64,000 nt of DNA from NCBI RefSeq assembly GCF_006543045.1, contig NZ_RBZW01000058.1:124001-188000 (forward strand), written 5' to 3'. The translations under genes and the position numbers were made by a program. Source of the stretch: Salinadaptatus halalkaliphilus (GTDB taxonomy: Archaea > Halobacteriota > Halobacteria > Halobacteriales > Natrialbaceae). Shown here piece by piece: positions 17,442-25,019 of the stretch; the first letter of the stretch is position 1; each line of letters begins with the position of its first letter. Under the pieces are notes generated by a model. That model made no database searches, was not told the DNA's origin, and saw nothing but the letters and a program-made list of their open reading frames with translations.

Positions 17442-18668
17442 CTACCAGGCCTGCTCGAGGATCGCTTCGATATCGTCGGTCGTTGGCTCGAGCCCTGGCG
17501 GGGCGTACTGTAGCAGTCGATCCTCGAGAATCGCGTCGGCGACGTCGGGGAACCGTTCGGGATCGGGACTGTCGACATCGCGGAGTCGCGTGGGGAGGTC
17601 GAGGGCGTCCCTGACTCCGATGACGGCATCGACGACGGCCGCGGCGGGATCGGACGCGTCGTCGACCTCGAGGGCGTCGGCGAGGGTGTCCGCGCGGACA
17701 TCGACGCCATCGGCGTCGAAGAGGTACTCGAGCACGTGAGGAACGACGACAGCGTGAGCGACCCCCTGCTGAAGGCCGCCGTATTCGGTCAGTCCGTGGC
17801 CGAACGCGTGGACGATCGAGAGCATCGTCTCTCCCGGTCGAGAGATGCCGTACTGCACGAGCACCAAGCCCTCGAGGATCGTCGTGATAGTCCCGGTGTC
17901 ACGCTTTCCGCGGCCGTAGTCCCGAAGGCCGTCGGCAAACAGCCCGAGGCCACGGGTCGCCGTCGCGTCGGTGACCGGCGTCGCGTTGGCGGCGTAGAGC
18001 GTTTCGATCCCCTTGTCGAATCCGTTCATCGCCGACCCGGTGAGCACCGGTTCTGGCGTCGTCGCGACGAGGGCCGGATCGTAGACGGCCGCAGTCGGCA
18101 TCAGGCCCGGATGTGAGAGTCCGCCGTCGACTGGAGCGTCGACCAATCCTGACTCCGGATCGGCGGTGAGGCCGGCGGCGCTCGAGAGTTCCGCGCCGGC
18201 GAGCGTCGTCGGAATCGCAACGATTGGATACAGCCCGGAGTCGGGGACCGTAATCGTCCCTCGGTCGGCGAACTCGGCGGCGAGTTCCGCCCGTGTACGG
18301 TCGCTGGCGGCAACGGCGCTACAGGCCGTCGCGATGTCGAGACTGCTCCCGCCACCGAGGCTGACGAGCACATCCGCATCCACGTCCTCGAGTCGGTCGA
18401 CACCGTCGACGGCCGTCGCGAGTCGTTTGTCCGGCGTCGTCTCAGCGAAGACGCCCGCGAGTCGATCCCCGAGACCGTCTTCGACGGGATCGATCACCGC
18501 GGGCGTCGAGCCGACGGTCGACCCACAGACCACCAGCGCGCGTTCCAGGCCCGCTTGCTCGAGTTCGGTCTCGAGCGAGTCGACCGCGGCGGGGCCGAAC
18601 AGAACTGTCGGCGAATCGTACTCGAAGCGAACGGCCGGTCCTCGAGATGTCGAAAACGGTGTCGTCAT
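17442..18668 (-). CDS. Iron-containing alcohol dehydrogenase family protein
   Basis: A 408-residue group III (iron-type) dehydrogenase. The NAD-binding motif LGGGSSLDIATAC (about residue 100) is clear, PTTLAGAELSSAAG matches the family's conserved block, and metal ligands are expected from GFDKGIE and SIVHAFGHGLTEYGG. Haloarchaeal members of this type have not been tied to one substrate; alcohol or glycerol-type oxidoreduction is the broad expectation. I used the ATG at 18668; upstream in-frame sequence is basic and not homologous. Confidence 0.88.
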   Translation of the reverse strand: MTTPFSTSRGPAVRFEYDSPTVLFGPAAVDSLETELEQAGLERALVVCGSTVGSTPAVIDPVEDGLGDRLAGVFAETTPDKRLATAVDGVDRLEDVDADVLVSLGGGSSLDIATACSAVAASDRTRAELAAEFADRGTITVPDSGLYPIVAIPTTLAGAELSSAAGLTADPESGLVDAPVDGGLSHPGLMPTAAVYDPALVATTPEPVLTGSAMNGFDKGIETLYAANATPVTDATATRGLGLFADGLRDYGRGKRDTGTITTILEGLVLVQYGISRPGETMLSIVHAFGHGLTEYGGLQQGVAHAVVVPHVLEYLFDADGVDVRADTLADALEVDDASDPAAAVVDAVIGVRDALDLPTRLRDVDSPDPERFPDVADAILEDRLLQYAPPGLEPTTDDIEAILEQAW

Positions 18669-18792
18669 AGCGTCCCGTATGGTGCAGGACGGCATAAAAG
18701 CGAGCGCGGCGGCGAGCCGTGTTGCTCGGGGCCGTGTCGAACGTATCGGTCCGCTATCGGAGGGGTTCGCGGCAACGCGGACTGCGAATGAC

Positions 18793-19494
18793 CTATGGCA
18801 TCGCCGAAAGCCACAACTGCCGAACGGCGGGTCGGCTGATGGCCCACCACCCGAGCGCACTGCCGCCACAGCCGAGAAATGCGAGCCAGCCGTCTGTCGT
18901 CCCGCCGGTGACGAGAAGCGCGGTCGTGCCGAGGACGGCCGCTCCGAGGAACGCTCTCCCTGGGTCACGCCGCGTCAGTAGCGCCGCAAGGAGGAGAAAG
19001 GCGACGCCGAACAGGACGGACGCGACGACGTCGACCAGGAAGTGGACACCGAGTGCGAGCCGCGAGACGGCGACGAGTGCAACGGCGATCGACGCCGTGG
19101 CCAGTCGGCGTTGCCTCGTCGAATGCGTTCCCCACAGCGCAAGCGTCGTCCAGAGGACGGTCGCTGCCATCGTGTGTCCGCTTGGAAATCCGTCACCGGT
19201 TCGCGAAACTGCCTGCAGCGACGCCGGCGGTCTCGACGCTCCGAACGCCGTTTTGAGGACGAGCGTCAGTGCGAGTCCGCCGAAGACGACGGCGACGACG
19301 AATGCCGTTCGATCCGTGAGTAACTGCTCGGTGCCGTCCTCGAGCGACCGATAGGCGTCGTGTCCGACGATCAGAACCAACACGCCGACGACGAGGAACC
19401 CGTCGCCGAGGATCGCGACCAGTTCGAACAGCGGGACCGACCACTCCGGGAGGGAGGGACGGATTAGTTCGGTAACGCCGACATCGCGATTCAC
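18793..19494 (-). CDS. PAP2-family membrane phosphatase
   Basis: A 233-residue membrane protein with about six helices and all three PAP2 phosphatase motifs: KTAFGASRPP, GFPSGHTMAA and SRLALGVHFLVDV. These build the extracytoplasmic active site of lipid phosphatases such as phosphatidate or undecaprenyl-PP phosphatases. I chose the GTG at 19494 because NRDVGVTEL resembles the usual haloarchaeal opening; another GTG at 19542 would add 16 residues. Confidence 0.85.
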   Translation of the reverse strand: MNRDVGVTELIRPSLPEWSVPLFELVAILGDGFLVVGVLVLIVGHDAYRSLEDGTEQLLTDRTAFVVAVVFGGLALTLVLKTAFGASRPPASLQAVSRTGDGFPSGHTMAATVLWTTLALWGTHSTRQRRLATASIAVALVAVSRLALGVHFLVDVVASVLFGVAFLLLAALLTRRDPGRAFLGAAVLGTTALLVTGGTTDGWLAFLGCGGSALGWWAISRPAVRQLWLSAMP

Positions 19495-19852
19495 GTTCGA
19501 AACACCGCGAGTCCTCGGGACGGACTCGAGCGGTCGATACACCGATTCGACAGTTAATTCTTTCAGTCGTGAGTCGTCAGTCGAGACGGATCGTCGTCAC
19601 TGGGGACGGATCTCCCGACGTGAACGAACGACTGTCCGGACCGACAGCGGTTCGCCCGTCTCCGCCGGGATCGACCAGGGGTGGAACGTGTGGCCCGTCA
19701 TAGACGTGACGACAACGACAGATTACAACATAGGGAAGATAATCGGTACTCGTGTAGCGTATCCGTACATCCTGAGAGTTCGGTGTAGGTGAAGAAAGCT
19801 AACAACGGGCTCGAAGAGAACAATTCTACGACGGATACTGGAGTGAGCCACG
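19495..19852. other. Intergenic region; possible 34-aa ORF on the minus strand
   Basis: No clear gene occupies this 358-bp gap. On the minus strand an ATG at 19701 opens a 34-codon frame ending at 19597 whose start (MTGHTFHPWSIPAETGEPL) has good haloarchaeal codon choice. It could be a tiny gene or a broken gene's 5' end. The plus-strand side holds the leader of the next gene. Confidence 0.3.
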
Positions 19853-20203
19853 ATGAACAATTCGACGGCGTCGACCGGGGGGACACGGACGAACAACTCG
19901 ACGGTCCCGCGAGCGGTTATTCACAAGCAGATCCTCGATGTCGCGGAGTTGCGGCCCGATGCATCGATGGAAGCGATCGCCGAGGGGGTAAGCGGCGCGA
20001 CCGTTTCGATCGTCACGAACGTCCTCGAGTTCGTCGGCGACGGCGGGACTGATATTCTGGACGACGACCCATCGCCGCAGGTTCGGCGGCGAGTGCCGTC
20101 TCTGCCTGGTCGGTCTCGTTGGCCGGTTGCTCGTCCGTCGCGGCCGTCACGTTCATCGGACTATCGGTCGCTGACGGGACGATGTACACCTCCGTCACCG
20201 TGA
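19853..20203 (+). CDS. Small haloarchaeal protein with a helical conserved core, probably altered C-terminus
   Basis: The frame codes 116 residues. Residues about 20-63 (AVIHKQILDVAELRPDASME to VLEFVGD) look like a conserved haloarchaeal helical domain of the HTH type, with normal codon use. After about residue 75 the sequence turns basic, Ser/Arg/Pro-rich and is exactly antisense to the gene at 20013-20456, so this tail is probably not original. A GGAG sits 8-12 bases before the ATG. The native 3' end seems to have been lost by a deletion joining two convergent genes. Confidence 0.5.
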   Translation: MNNSTASTGGTRTNNSTVPRAVIHKQILDVAELRPDASMEAIAEGVSGATVSIVTNVLEFVGDGGTDILDDDPSPQVRRRVPSLPGRSRWPVARPSRPSRSSDYRSLTGRCTPPSP

Positions 20204-20456
20204 GCGTCCCGGTATCGTCGTTGACCGTCGCGACGTCTCCCACCTCGAGCCGTTCGAGTACGTAACCGGGTTGCGGACCGAGTTCGACCGTTGCATACCG
20301 TGTCTCGGACTCGGCATCCCCCTCCAGATCGTCGCCGACGCTCGAGACGACCGCAATTCCGGCGAGGATCACAGCCAAGAGGAGAATGACCACGAATGCG
20401 TCGATAATTAGCGGACGCCTACGGGTGATTGGTTGCCGATCGACGATCCGGCCCAA
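20013..20456 (-). CDS. Single-pass membrane protein of unknown function
   Basis: A 147-residue protein: a short Arg-rich cytoplasmic start, one membrane helix (IIDAFVVILLLAVILAGIAV) and an external beta-type domain with TVELGPQPGYVLERLEVGDV. The last 20 residues (QSRRRRRTRGRS) are antisense to the plus-strand gene's conserved core and are likely read-through. The start appears to be TTG at 20456, 5 bp after the stop of the upstream lipoprotein gene, so it would depend on coupling with it. I recognise no family. Confidence 0.5.
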   Translation of the reverse strand: MGRIVDRQPITRRRPLIIDAFVVILLLAVILAGIAVVSSVGDDLEGDAESETRYATVELGPQPGYVLERLEVGDVATVNDDTGTLTVTEVYIVPSATDSPMNVTAATDEQPANETDQAETALAAEPAAMGRRPEYQSRRRRRTRGRS

Positions 20457-20460
20457 ACGG

Positions 20461-20997
20461 TCAGTGGCGGGTTTCGACCTGGGTGCTGATCCCGCCTCCC
20501 TCGCGAAGCGACACCGTCGTCAGCGATCTGTCACCGGACGAATAAGTCGTCGTCATGTTCGCTCGCGCCGAGCCGGATTCGATGTCCGTCGCGTAGGTTC
20601 CGGGTTCGTTGACGACGATCTCGAGTGTCGTATCGGCTGGCAGTTCGTCGGTTTCGTCGAATACGGAGGCCCCGTCGTGATCGATGCGGACTGTGAGATC
20701 ACGTGCGTCCGTATCGGCGTTCGTGACGGAGATCGCATGGAGGTCGCCCGGCTCCGTTTCGGTACGGTTGTCACTGTCGACGATGTCGATACGTTCGATC
20801 GGATCGGACGGAGTCACGTCGGTGAACTCGTCGTCGGTCCTGTCGCCGTCAGCGTCGTCGTTCTCGCCATCGTCCCCGGTCGAATCGGTCGACTCCACGG
20901 GTGAACCATCTGTGGTATCAGAGCGGTCGCCGAGACAGCCGACGATGGAGACGAGTCCGACAGTCGTTCCGAAGCTGACGAGCGTGCGGCGGTCCAT
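20461..20997 (-). CDS. TAT lipoprotein with one predicted external domain
   Basis: A 178-residue exported protein. MDRRTLVSFG is the twin-arginine start, and the lipobox ends IVGC. An acidic Asp/Thr/Glu linker of about 45 residues follows, then a beta-rich domain (RIDIVDSDNRT to ISTQVETRH) that reads like an Ig-type or carboxypeptidase-regulatory-like fold. I used ATG 20997 rather than the GTG at 21009. It leads a probable two-gene unit with 20013-20456. Function is unknown. Confidence 0.7.
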   Translation of the reverse strand: MDRRTLVSFGTTVGLVSIVGCLGDRSDTTDGSPVESTDSTGDDGENDDADGDRTDDEFTDVTPSDPIERIDIVDSDNRTETEPGDLHAISVTNADTDARDLTVRIDHDGASVFDETDELPADTTLEIVVNEPGTYATDIESGSARANMTTTYSSGDRSLTTVSLREGGGISTQVETRH

Positions 20998-21631
20998 ATC
21001 GGTCGCCACATCGGTCTTGGTGAAATCGTTTTTTCACGGCTCATAGACAGTCATGACAGGTGATAGTCGGCGCTCGCGTTGTCGTTCTCGACAGTCGGGA
21101 ACTCGAAACGAACACAGTCGGTAATCGGCGCTTACAACGCGATCGAACGGTGCGGTATCGACGGGACTGTCAGTACGAGATTCCGAACCCGAACGAATAC
21201 GGACTGGTTCGCAACGGTCGTCGGTATCGGTTGCTGGCTCCTTACAGAGTCAAGGTGGTGGACTCGATCACTCGTCAGCACCGGCGTACATCGGTGCTGG
21301 CGAGGAGAGGCCAGTGATCACGATCGTATCTCGTGAACCGTTATCACCACGAGTACGTACTCAATGGCGGTGCGGTAACCACGAGAGCGTCCCGCAAGTG
21401 ACGAGCTAGCGGTGCCACTGCACACCTGACCACACGACGGCTGTGCGACCAGTGAGTGAATCGTTGCAGTTGGTACTATACCAATCGCACCCCACCGGTA
21501 GCGACCGCTAGGGATATGCTCGTCCAACAATCACCTACACTCTCGAAATCGAGTGTTTGGACGCCGTACGATTGCCCTCGTTTATCACAGCAACCGATGA
21601 CACGCCAATACCCCATACGGGGGAGACGACC
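20998..21631. other. Long intergenic region, holds repeat B2
   Basis: This 634-bp region has lower GC and no frame with haloarchaeal codon use. It carries a diverged copy of palindromic family B at 21407-21480. The last 80 bp form the leader of the secreted protein at 21632, including a GGGGGAG ribosome-binding site. Confidence 0.55.
21407..21480. repeat. Palindromic repeat family B, diverged copy B2
   Basis: It aligns with the reverse complement of the copy at 26745-26828: shared blocks are GCCACTG, CACACCTGA and the end TTGCAG..TACTATA. It lacks the AAGTCAAT-like spacer of B1. Pairing of the arms is weaker than in B1. Confidence 0.55.
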
Positions 21632-21973
21632 ATGAAAGAAAGAGATCGAGTGACACTGTGCCAGCGTGCGATCGTCGTCGCGATGACCGTAAGTTTGCTC
21701 GCGTTGACCATCGGGGCTGGCGGTGCAGTTGCTCAGGATACCGAAGTCATCGAATCGGAGAATCAGACACAGACTGAAGAAACCGGCGAAGTGACTGCAC
21801 AGGAGACAGTCGAAGAAGAGAGCATAACAGAGATCGAACAATCGGAGACGACCACTGAGACGGTGGTCGAAGATTCGTTTACCACAACCGGTGACGATAT
21901 TTTCGACACCGACGCGTTCCTCGAGGACCTCACAGTTGAGATCCTCATGCCGGACGACGGGCTCTTCGAGTAA
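21632..21973 (+). CDS. Secreted Thr/Glu-rich small protein
   Basis: A 113-residue protein with a Sec-type signal (hydrophobic residues about 10-32, cleavage after AVAQ or nearby) and a mature chain rich in Glu and Thr (QTQTEETGEVTAQETVEEES). It ends in a more structured DIFDTDAFLEDLTVEILMP segment. A strong ribosome-binding site (GGGGGAG) lies 7 bases before the ATG at 21632. No repeat ladder is present, but it converges on the large repeat protein gene and, like its neighbours, is exported. Function is unknown; I see it as a possible accessory. Confidence 0.7.
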   Translation: MKERDRVTLCQRAIVVAMTVSLLALTIGAGGAVAQDTEVIESENQTQTEETGEVTAQETVEEESITEIEQSETTTETVVEDSFTTTGDDIFDTDAFLEDLTVEILMPDDGLFE

Positions 21974-22112
21974 CACACCGCGTTACGTTCGAGGAGCTTC
22001 GGCCGCCCTCGGACATTTCAGCGACGTGTAGGGCCTATCGACCCTGACAAAGAAACAGTGAAATCGGAAACGGTTCAGCCGCCAATCGATTCGAACGTCG
22101 CCGACAGTTCAG

Positions 22113-23642
22113 TTACCCTTCCACCCAGACGTTCGTCGCAGCGACGGAGCCGAACTGGATGTTCTCGTTCTCCTGCATGCTCACCTGTGCCGCGTCGGAG
22201 CTGTTGCCGTTTTCGGCGATGGCGATTGCGGCTTGCTGTTCGTTGACGTTCTCCTGGGTGATGAACTGCACTTGCTCGAGCTGGGCGCTCGCGTGCTGTT
22301 CGGGGTCGTTGGTCTGGAGCGCGTCGTAGTCGTAGGCGAGTCCTTCGAAGCCGTCGACATCTTCGCCACCGACGGTCACGCTGGTGGTCGAGGTGACCAT
22401 GGCGTTCTCGTACTGGTGGCTCGGTCCTGCGTAGACGTTCAACGCGTCCGCGAAGCCGACCTGCGCGTTGAGGTTGGTCTGGAAGGCGAGCTGGACCGCG
22501 GTCGCCTCGCTTTCGTTGGTCGCGTAGGCGAATGCGGTGTTTTGCAGGTTGACGTTCATCTGTTCGGCGCTCTGTTGCTGGGTAACCTCCGAGGTAGCCG
22601 ACTGGATCTGCTCGTCGCTCTTCTTGTGGCGATCGTCTTTCTTGTCGTCGTAGAGCGACTCCGTCGTGATGTCGGTTTCGAGGACCGAGGTATCGTCGTC
22701 GACGCCCGAAGTTGCGACGTGCATGCCTTCGAGTCCCATGATGATGTTCTCGGCTTGCGCAGCACCAATCTGTTCGTTGAGGTTGGTCTGTTCGGTCACC
22801 TGGATTGCAGTGGCGACGCTGTCTTCGCCAACGGCGATGGCGACGGCACCGTCTTGCTGGTTGATGTTCGACTGATCGACTTCCTGTGCCTGTTCGATGT
22901 CAGCTGCTGCAGCCTGGTCGGCGAAGTCACCGCTCCCCGCGTAGACGTTGGTCGCGTTTGCAACGCCTTGTTGCAGGTTCTGGTTGGACTGCTGGGACTG
23001 CTGGATCGCGGTCGCTTCGCTCGCGTTCTCCGCGATCGCGAACGCGGTGTTCTGTTCGTTGTAGTTCAGCTGGCCAACTTCCTGGACCTGCGTCACTTCG
23101 GCCTCAGCCGACTGGTCGGGGTCGATGTCGGGCTTGTGGCCTTTCTTGTCAGCGATGCCCCAGCCGTCGAATGCCTTGCCGTCACCGTTGCCGATGAGGA
23201 CAGTAACTTCGCCGACATTTTCGAACTGGGTCTCTTCGACCTGGACGTTGTCAGCGGACGCGTCCGCGAACTGATCGTTGGAGTTGAGTTGGGTGGCTTC
23301 CTGGACCGCCGTGGCCTCGCCACCATCGATCGAGATCGAGGTTGCGTTCGCTTGCTGGTTGATGTTGACCTGGTCGACATCTTGGTACTGCGAGACTTCG
23401 ACGTCCGAGACCTGGTCACCGTTTGCGTGCGCTTCGATGTACTCGTCGAGGGTCATGTCGCCGAGATCGGCACCGAAGACCAGATACAAGCCTTCGTCGT
23501 TCTCGAGCGCGTGGGCCGTCGAGTCGCCGGGATCGTCGCCCGCGGCGGCAGCCGGCGCGCCGGCTGCGATCATCGCTACGGCGACTATACAGGCCATAAG
23601 AAGCGTCGTACACTGTGAACGTATCGTCGTCGTGGTGGTCAT
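22113..23642 (-). CDS. Secreted Gln/Asn-ladder repeat protein (candidate beta-solenoid/curli-like fibre subunit)
   Basis: A 509-residue exported protein with a Sec signal peptide (about residues 1-34). Residues 43-76 form a short N-terminal segment (LYLVFGADLGDMTLDEY). Five modules follow at about 81-134, 181-234, 247-302, 351-406 and 453-508. Each module is two 27-residue units with the pattern Q-x3-Q-x-N-x-N-x-Q followed by alternating Ala; for example QEVGQLNYNEQ and QQSQQSNQNLQQ are exactly 27 apart. Modules are separated by charged 46-48-residue spacers except between the second and third. The mature chain is free of cysteine and has no membrane anchor. Alternating Q/N/A residues at fixed period are the hallmark of beta-solenoids and functional amyloids such as CsgA, though the period differs from curlin's 22-23. 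Assembly into fibres is inference. Confidence 0.8.
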   Translation of the reverse strand: MTTTTTIRSQCTTLLMACIVAVAMIAAGAPAAAAGDDPGDSTAHALENDEGLYLVFGADLGDMTLDEYIEAHANGDQVSDVEVSQYQDVDQVNINQQANATSISIDGGEATAVQEATQLNSNDQFADASADNVQVEETQFENVGEVTVLIGNGDGKAFDGWGIADKKGHKPDIDPDQSAEAEVTQVQEVGQLNYNEQNTAFAIAENASEATAIQQSQQSNQNLQQGVANATNVYAGSGDFADQAAAADIEQAQEVDQSNINQQDGAVAIAVGEDSVATAIQVTEQTNLNEQIGAAQAENIIMGLEGMHVATSGVDDDTSVLETDITTESLYDDKKDDRHKKSDEQIQSATSEVTQQQSAEQMNVNLQNTAFAYATNESEATAVQLAFQTNLNAQVGFADALNVYAGPSHQYENAMVTSTTSVTVGGEDVDGFEGLAYDYDALQTNDPEQHASAQLEQVQFITQENVNEQQAAIAIAENGNSSDAAQVSMQENENIQFGSVAATNVWVEG

Positions 23643-24296
23643 GATTCGTTTGATATGAACCGTGAGAGTCTTTCTTTCTGCAACCCCACGGCGTGAACCG
23701 TCGTAATCCTATGACAGACTTTGTTATCTGTCAGTTGAAGCGCCGATGCGCCGGCCTACCGAATCGAAGCCGATTGCTTACGGGCAGAAACCGGTCGCTT
23801 CGACCCTGGCGAGAACGAGACGGCTCACTTGCTACCGTGTCACAGACGGTCACACCGGCGTTTCGCTCGAGAATGCGGCCCTGTGAGCGGAAACGTCTCA
23901 GCGAAGGCGACTGTTTCATCGAGAAAAGGCATCTCTTACTGGCCACGCTGGCCCGGAGGTGGTACCTGATTAGGATTCGGGGGCGGTCCTGCCGGGGATA
24001 TCGCGCCACCGTTGGCGATAGGTTGTTCGTATCGCTTCCAGTGACACACAGTCACAAGATGAAAACTGAGCCTGATTTACCCGACGAGGGTTTCATACTG
24101 TGTAAGTGGCGAATTCACCCTGAAACCGTTTGTCGGGTTCAAGTGGGACTCCGTGATGAGTAGCCAGTGGGCAACGCGTCACAACGGGGATGTCTCAGGT
24201 GTCGGCGGTACGACCCGTGACGAGCGCCGGCCACGTGGTTGGCGTGAGGACACACGGAACGTACCCTCCATGTGATGCGTGCCTCAGAATACAAAT
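23643..24296. other. Divergent control region between the two ladder-protein genes
   Basis: This 654-bp gap separates the starts of the genes at 23642 (minus) and 24297 (plus). The 156-codon plus-strand frame inside it is basic and Cys-rich with no signal or family match, so I do not call it a gene. A small GTGAC/GTCAC inverted repeat is at about 24038-24053. The length would allow extensive regulation or a lost gene. Confidence 0.5.
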
Positions 24297-24890
24297 ATGA
24301 AGCGCGCACTCGCAATCACACTGACGGTAGCGATGATCGGATCCCTCGCGTTTATGGGATTCGCAGGAACGGCAGCGGCACAGGAAGATCAAATCATTGA
24401 TCAAGCTGCAGAGAACGTTTCTCTCGACGCAGACCAACAGCAGGACCTGATGTCCGGTGACGCAGAAACTAACGTGAACGTCGATCAGTCTAACGACAAC
24501 GCACAGGTCGGCTCTGCGACCGCTGGTGACGCTGTTGCACTGAGCGGCGGTGGCGGTGCCGGCGCTGCTGGAGCTGCCCACGATAAGGGTGGAGCTGCAG
24601 CTGGCGCAGGTGGTGCTGGCGGTGGCGCAACTGCAGCCTCCGCAGCTGAAACCAACCAAGTTCAGGACGTGAACCAGATCAACGCCGCTGACGTCGATGC
24701 AACCGCCGAAAGCGGTGACGTCACTGGTGAGCAGAATCTGACGCAGGAGCCAACCCAGGAAGCTGAACAGGTTGACGAAGGCGATGTCGATATCGATGCA
24801 GGCCTCGATAATGAGGAGTTCTTCGGCGAACTGTCGGCTCTCTTTGAAGGATTCAGTAACTTCGATCCTGCTGAGGTCGGCGACACGTAA
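24297..24890 (+). CDS. Secreted Gly/Ala-rich protein with Gln/Asn motifs
   Basis: A 197-residue exported protein with a Sec signal (cleavage about after TAAAQ29). Two short ladder segments, TNVNVDQSNDNAQVG (about 58-72) and TNQVQDVNQINAADV (about 119-133), flank a silk-like Gly/Ala tract (84-116). The second resembles the VQEVGQLN unit of the divergent 509-residue protein. The C-terminus is acidic with FFGELSALFEGFSNF, a possible amphipathic helix. Codons are less GC-biased than in neighbours. I chose the ATG at 24297 over a GTG at 24279. It could be a minor subunit or nucleator of the same assembly; that is inference. Confidence 0.75.
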   Translation: MKRALAITLTVAMIGSLAFMGFAGTAAAQEDQIIDQAAENVSLDADQQQDLMSGDAETNVNVDQSNDNAQVGSATAGDAVALSGGGGAGAAGAAHDKGGAAAGAGGAGGGATAASAAETNQVQDVNQINAADVDATAESGDVTGEQNLTQEPTQEAEQVDEGDVDIDAGLDNEEFFGELSALFEGFSNFDPAEVGDT

Positions 24891-25019
24891 CCTGTAGCGA
24901 ACTGCAGCGAACTGAATCTTCGTAGTTTTTTCTCAACAAGAATTTGGCAGTTGTATGCAGGACAGTATCAACTGAAATGTAACAGATTTCTCTCAGTTTA
25001 TTGATGTCACTTGTTTAAG

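Noticed and set aside
21476-21976. 166-aa Cys/Phe-rich minus-strand frame
   Set aside because: It is antisense to the secreted Thr/Glu-rich protein and has no codon bias.
22233-23618. 461-codon plus-strand frame opposite the ladder protein
   Set aside because: It is hydrophobic/basic with no domain and exists only because the repeat codons are open on the other strand; the minus strand has signal peptide and regular repeats.
23693-24163. 156-aa plus-strand frame in the divergent region
   Set aside because: It is basic, Cys/Arg-rich, without haloarchaeal acidity or known motif; more likely chance in the control region.
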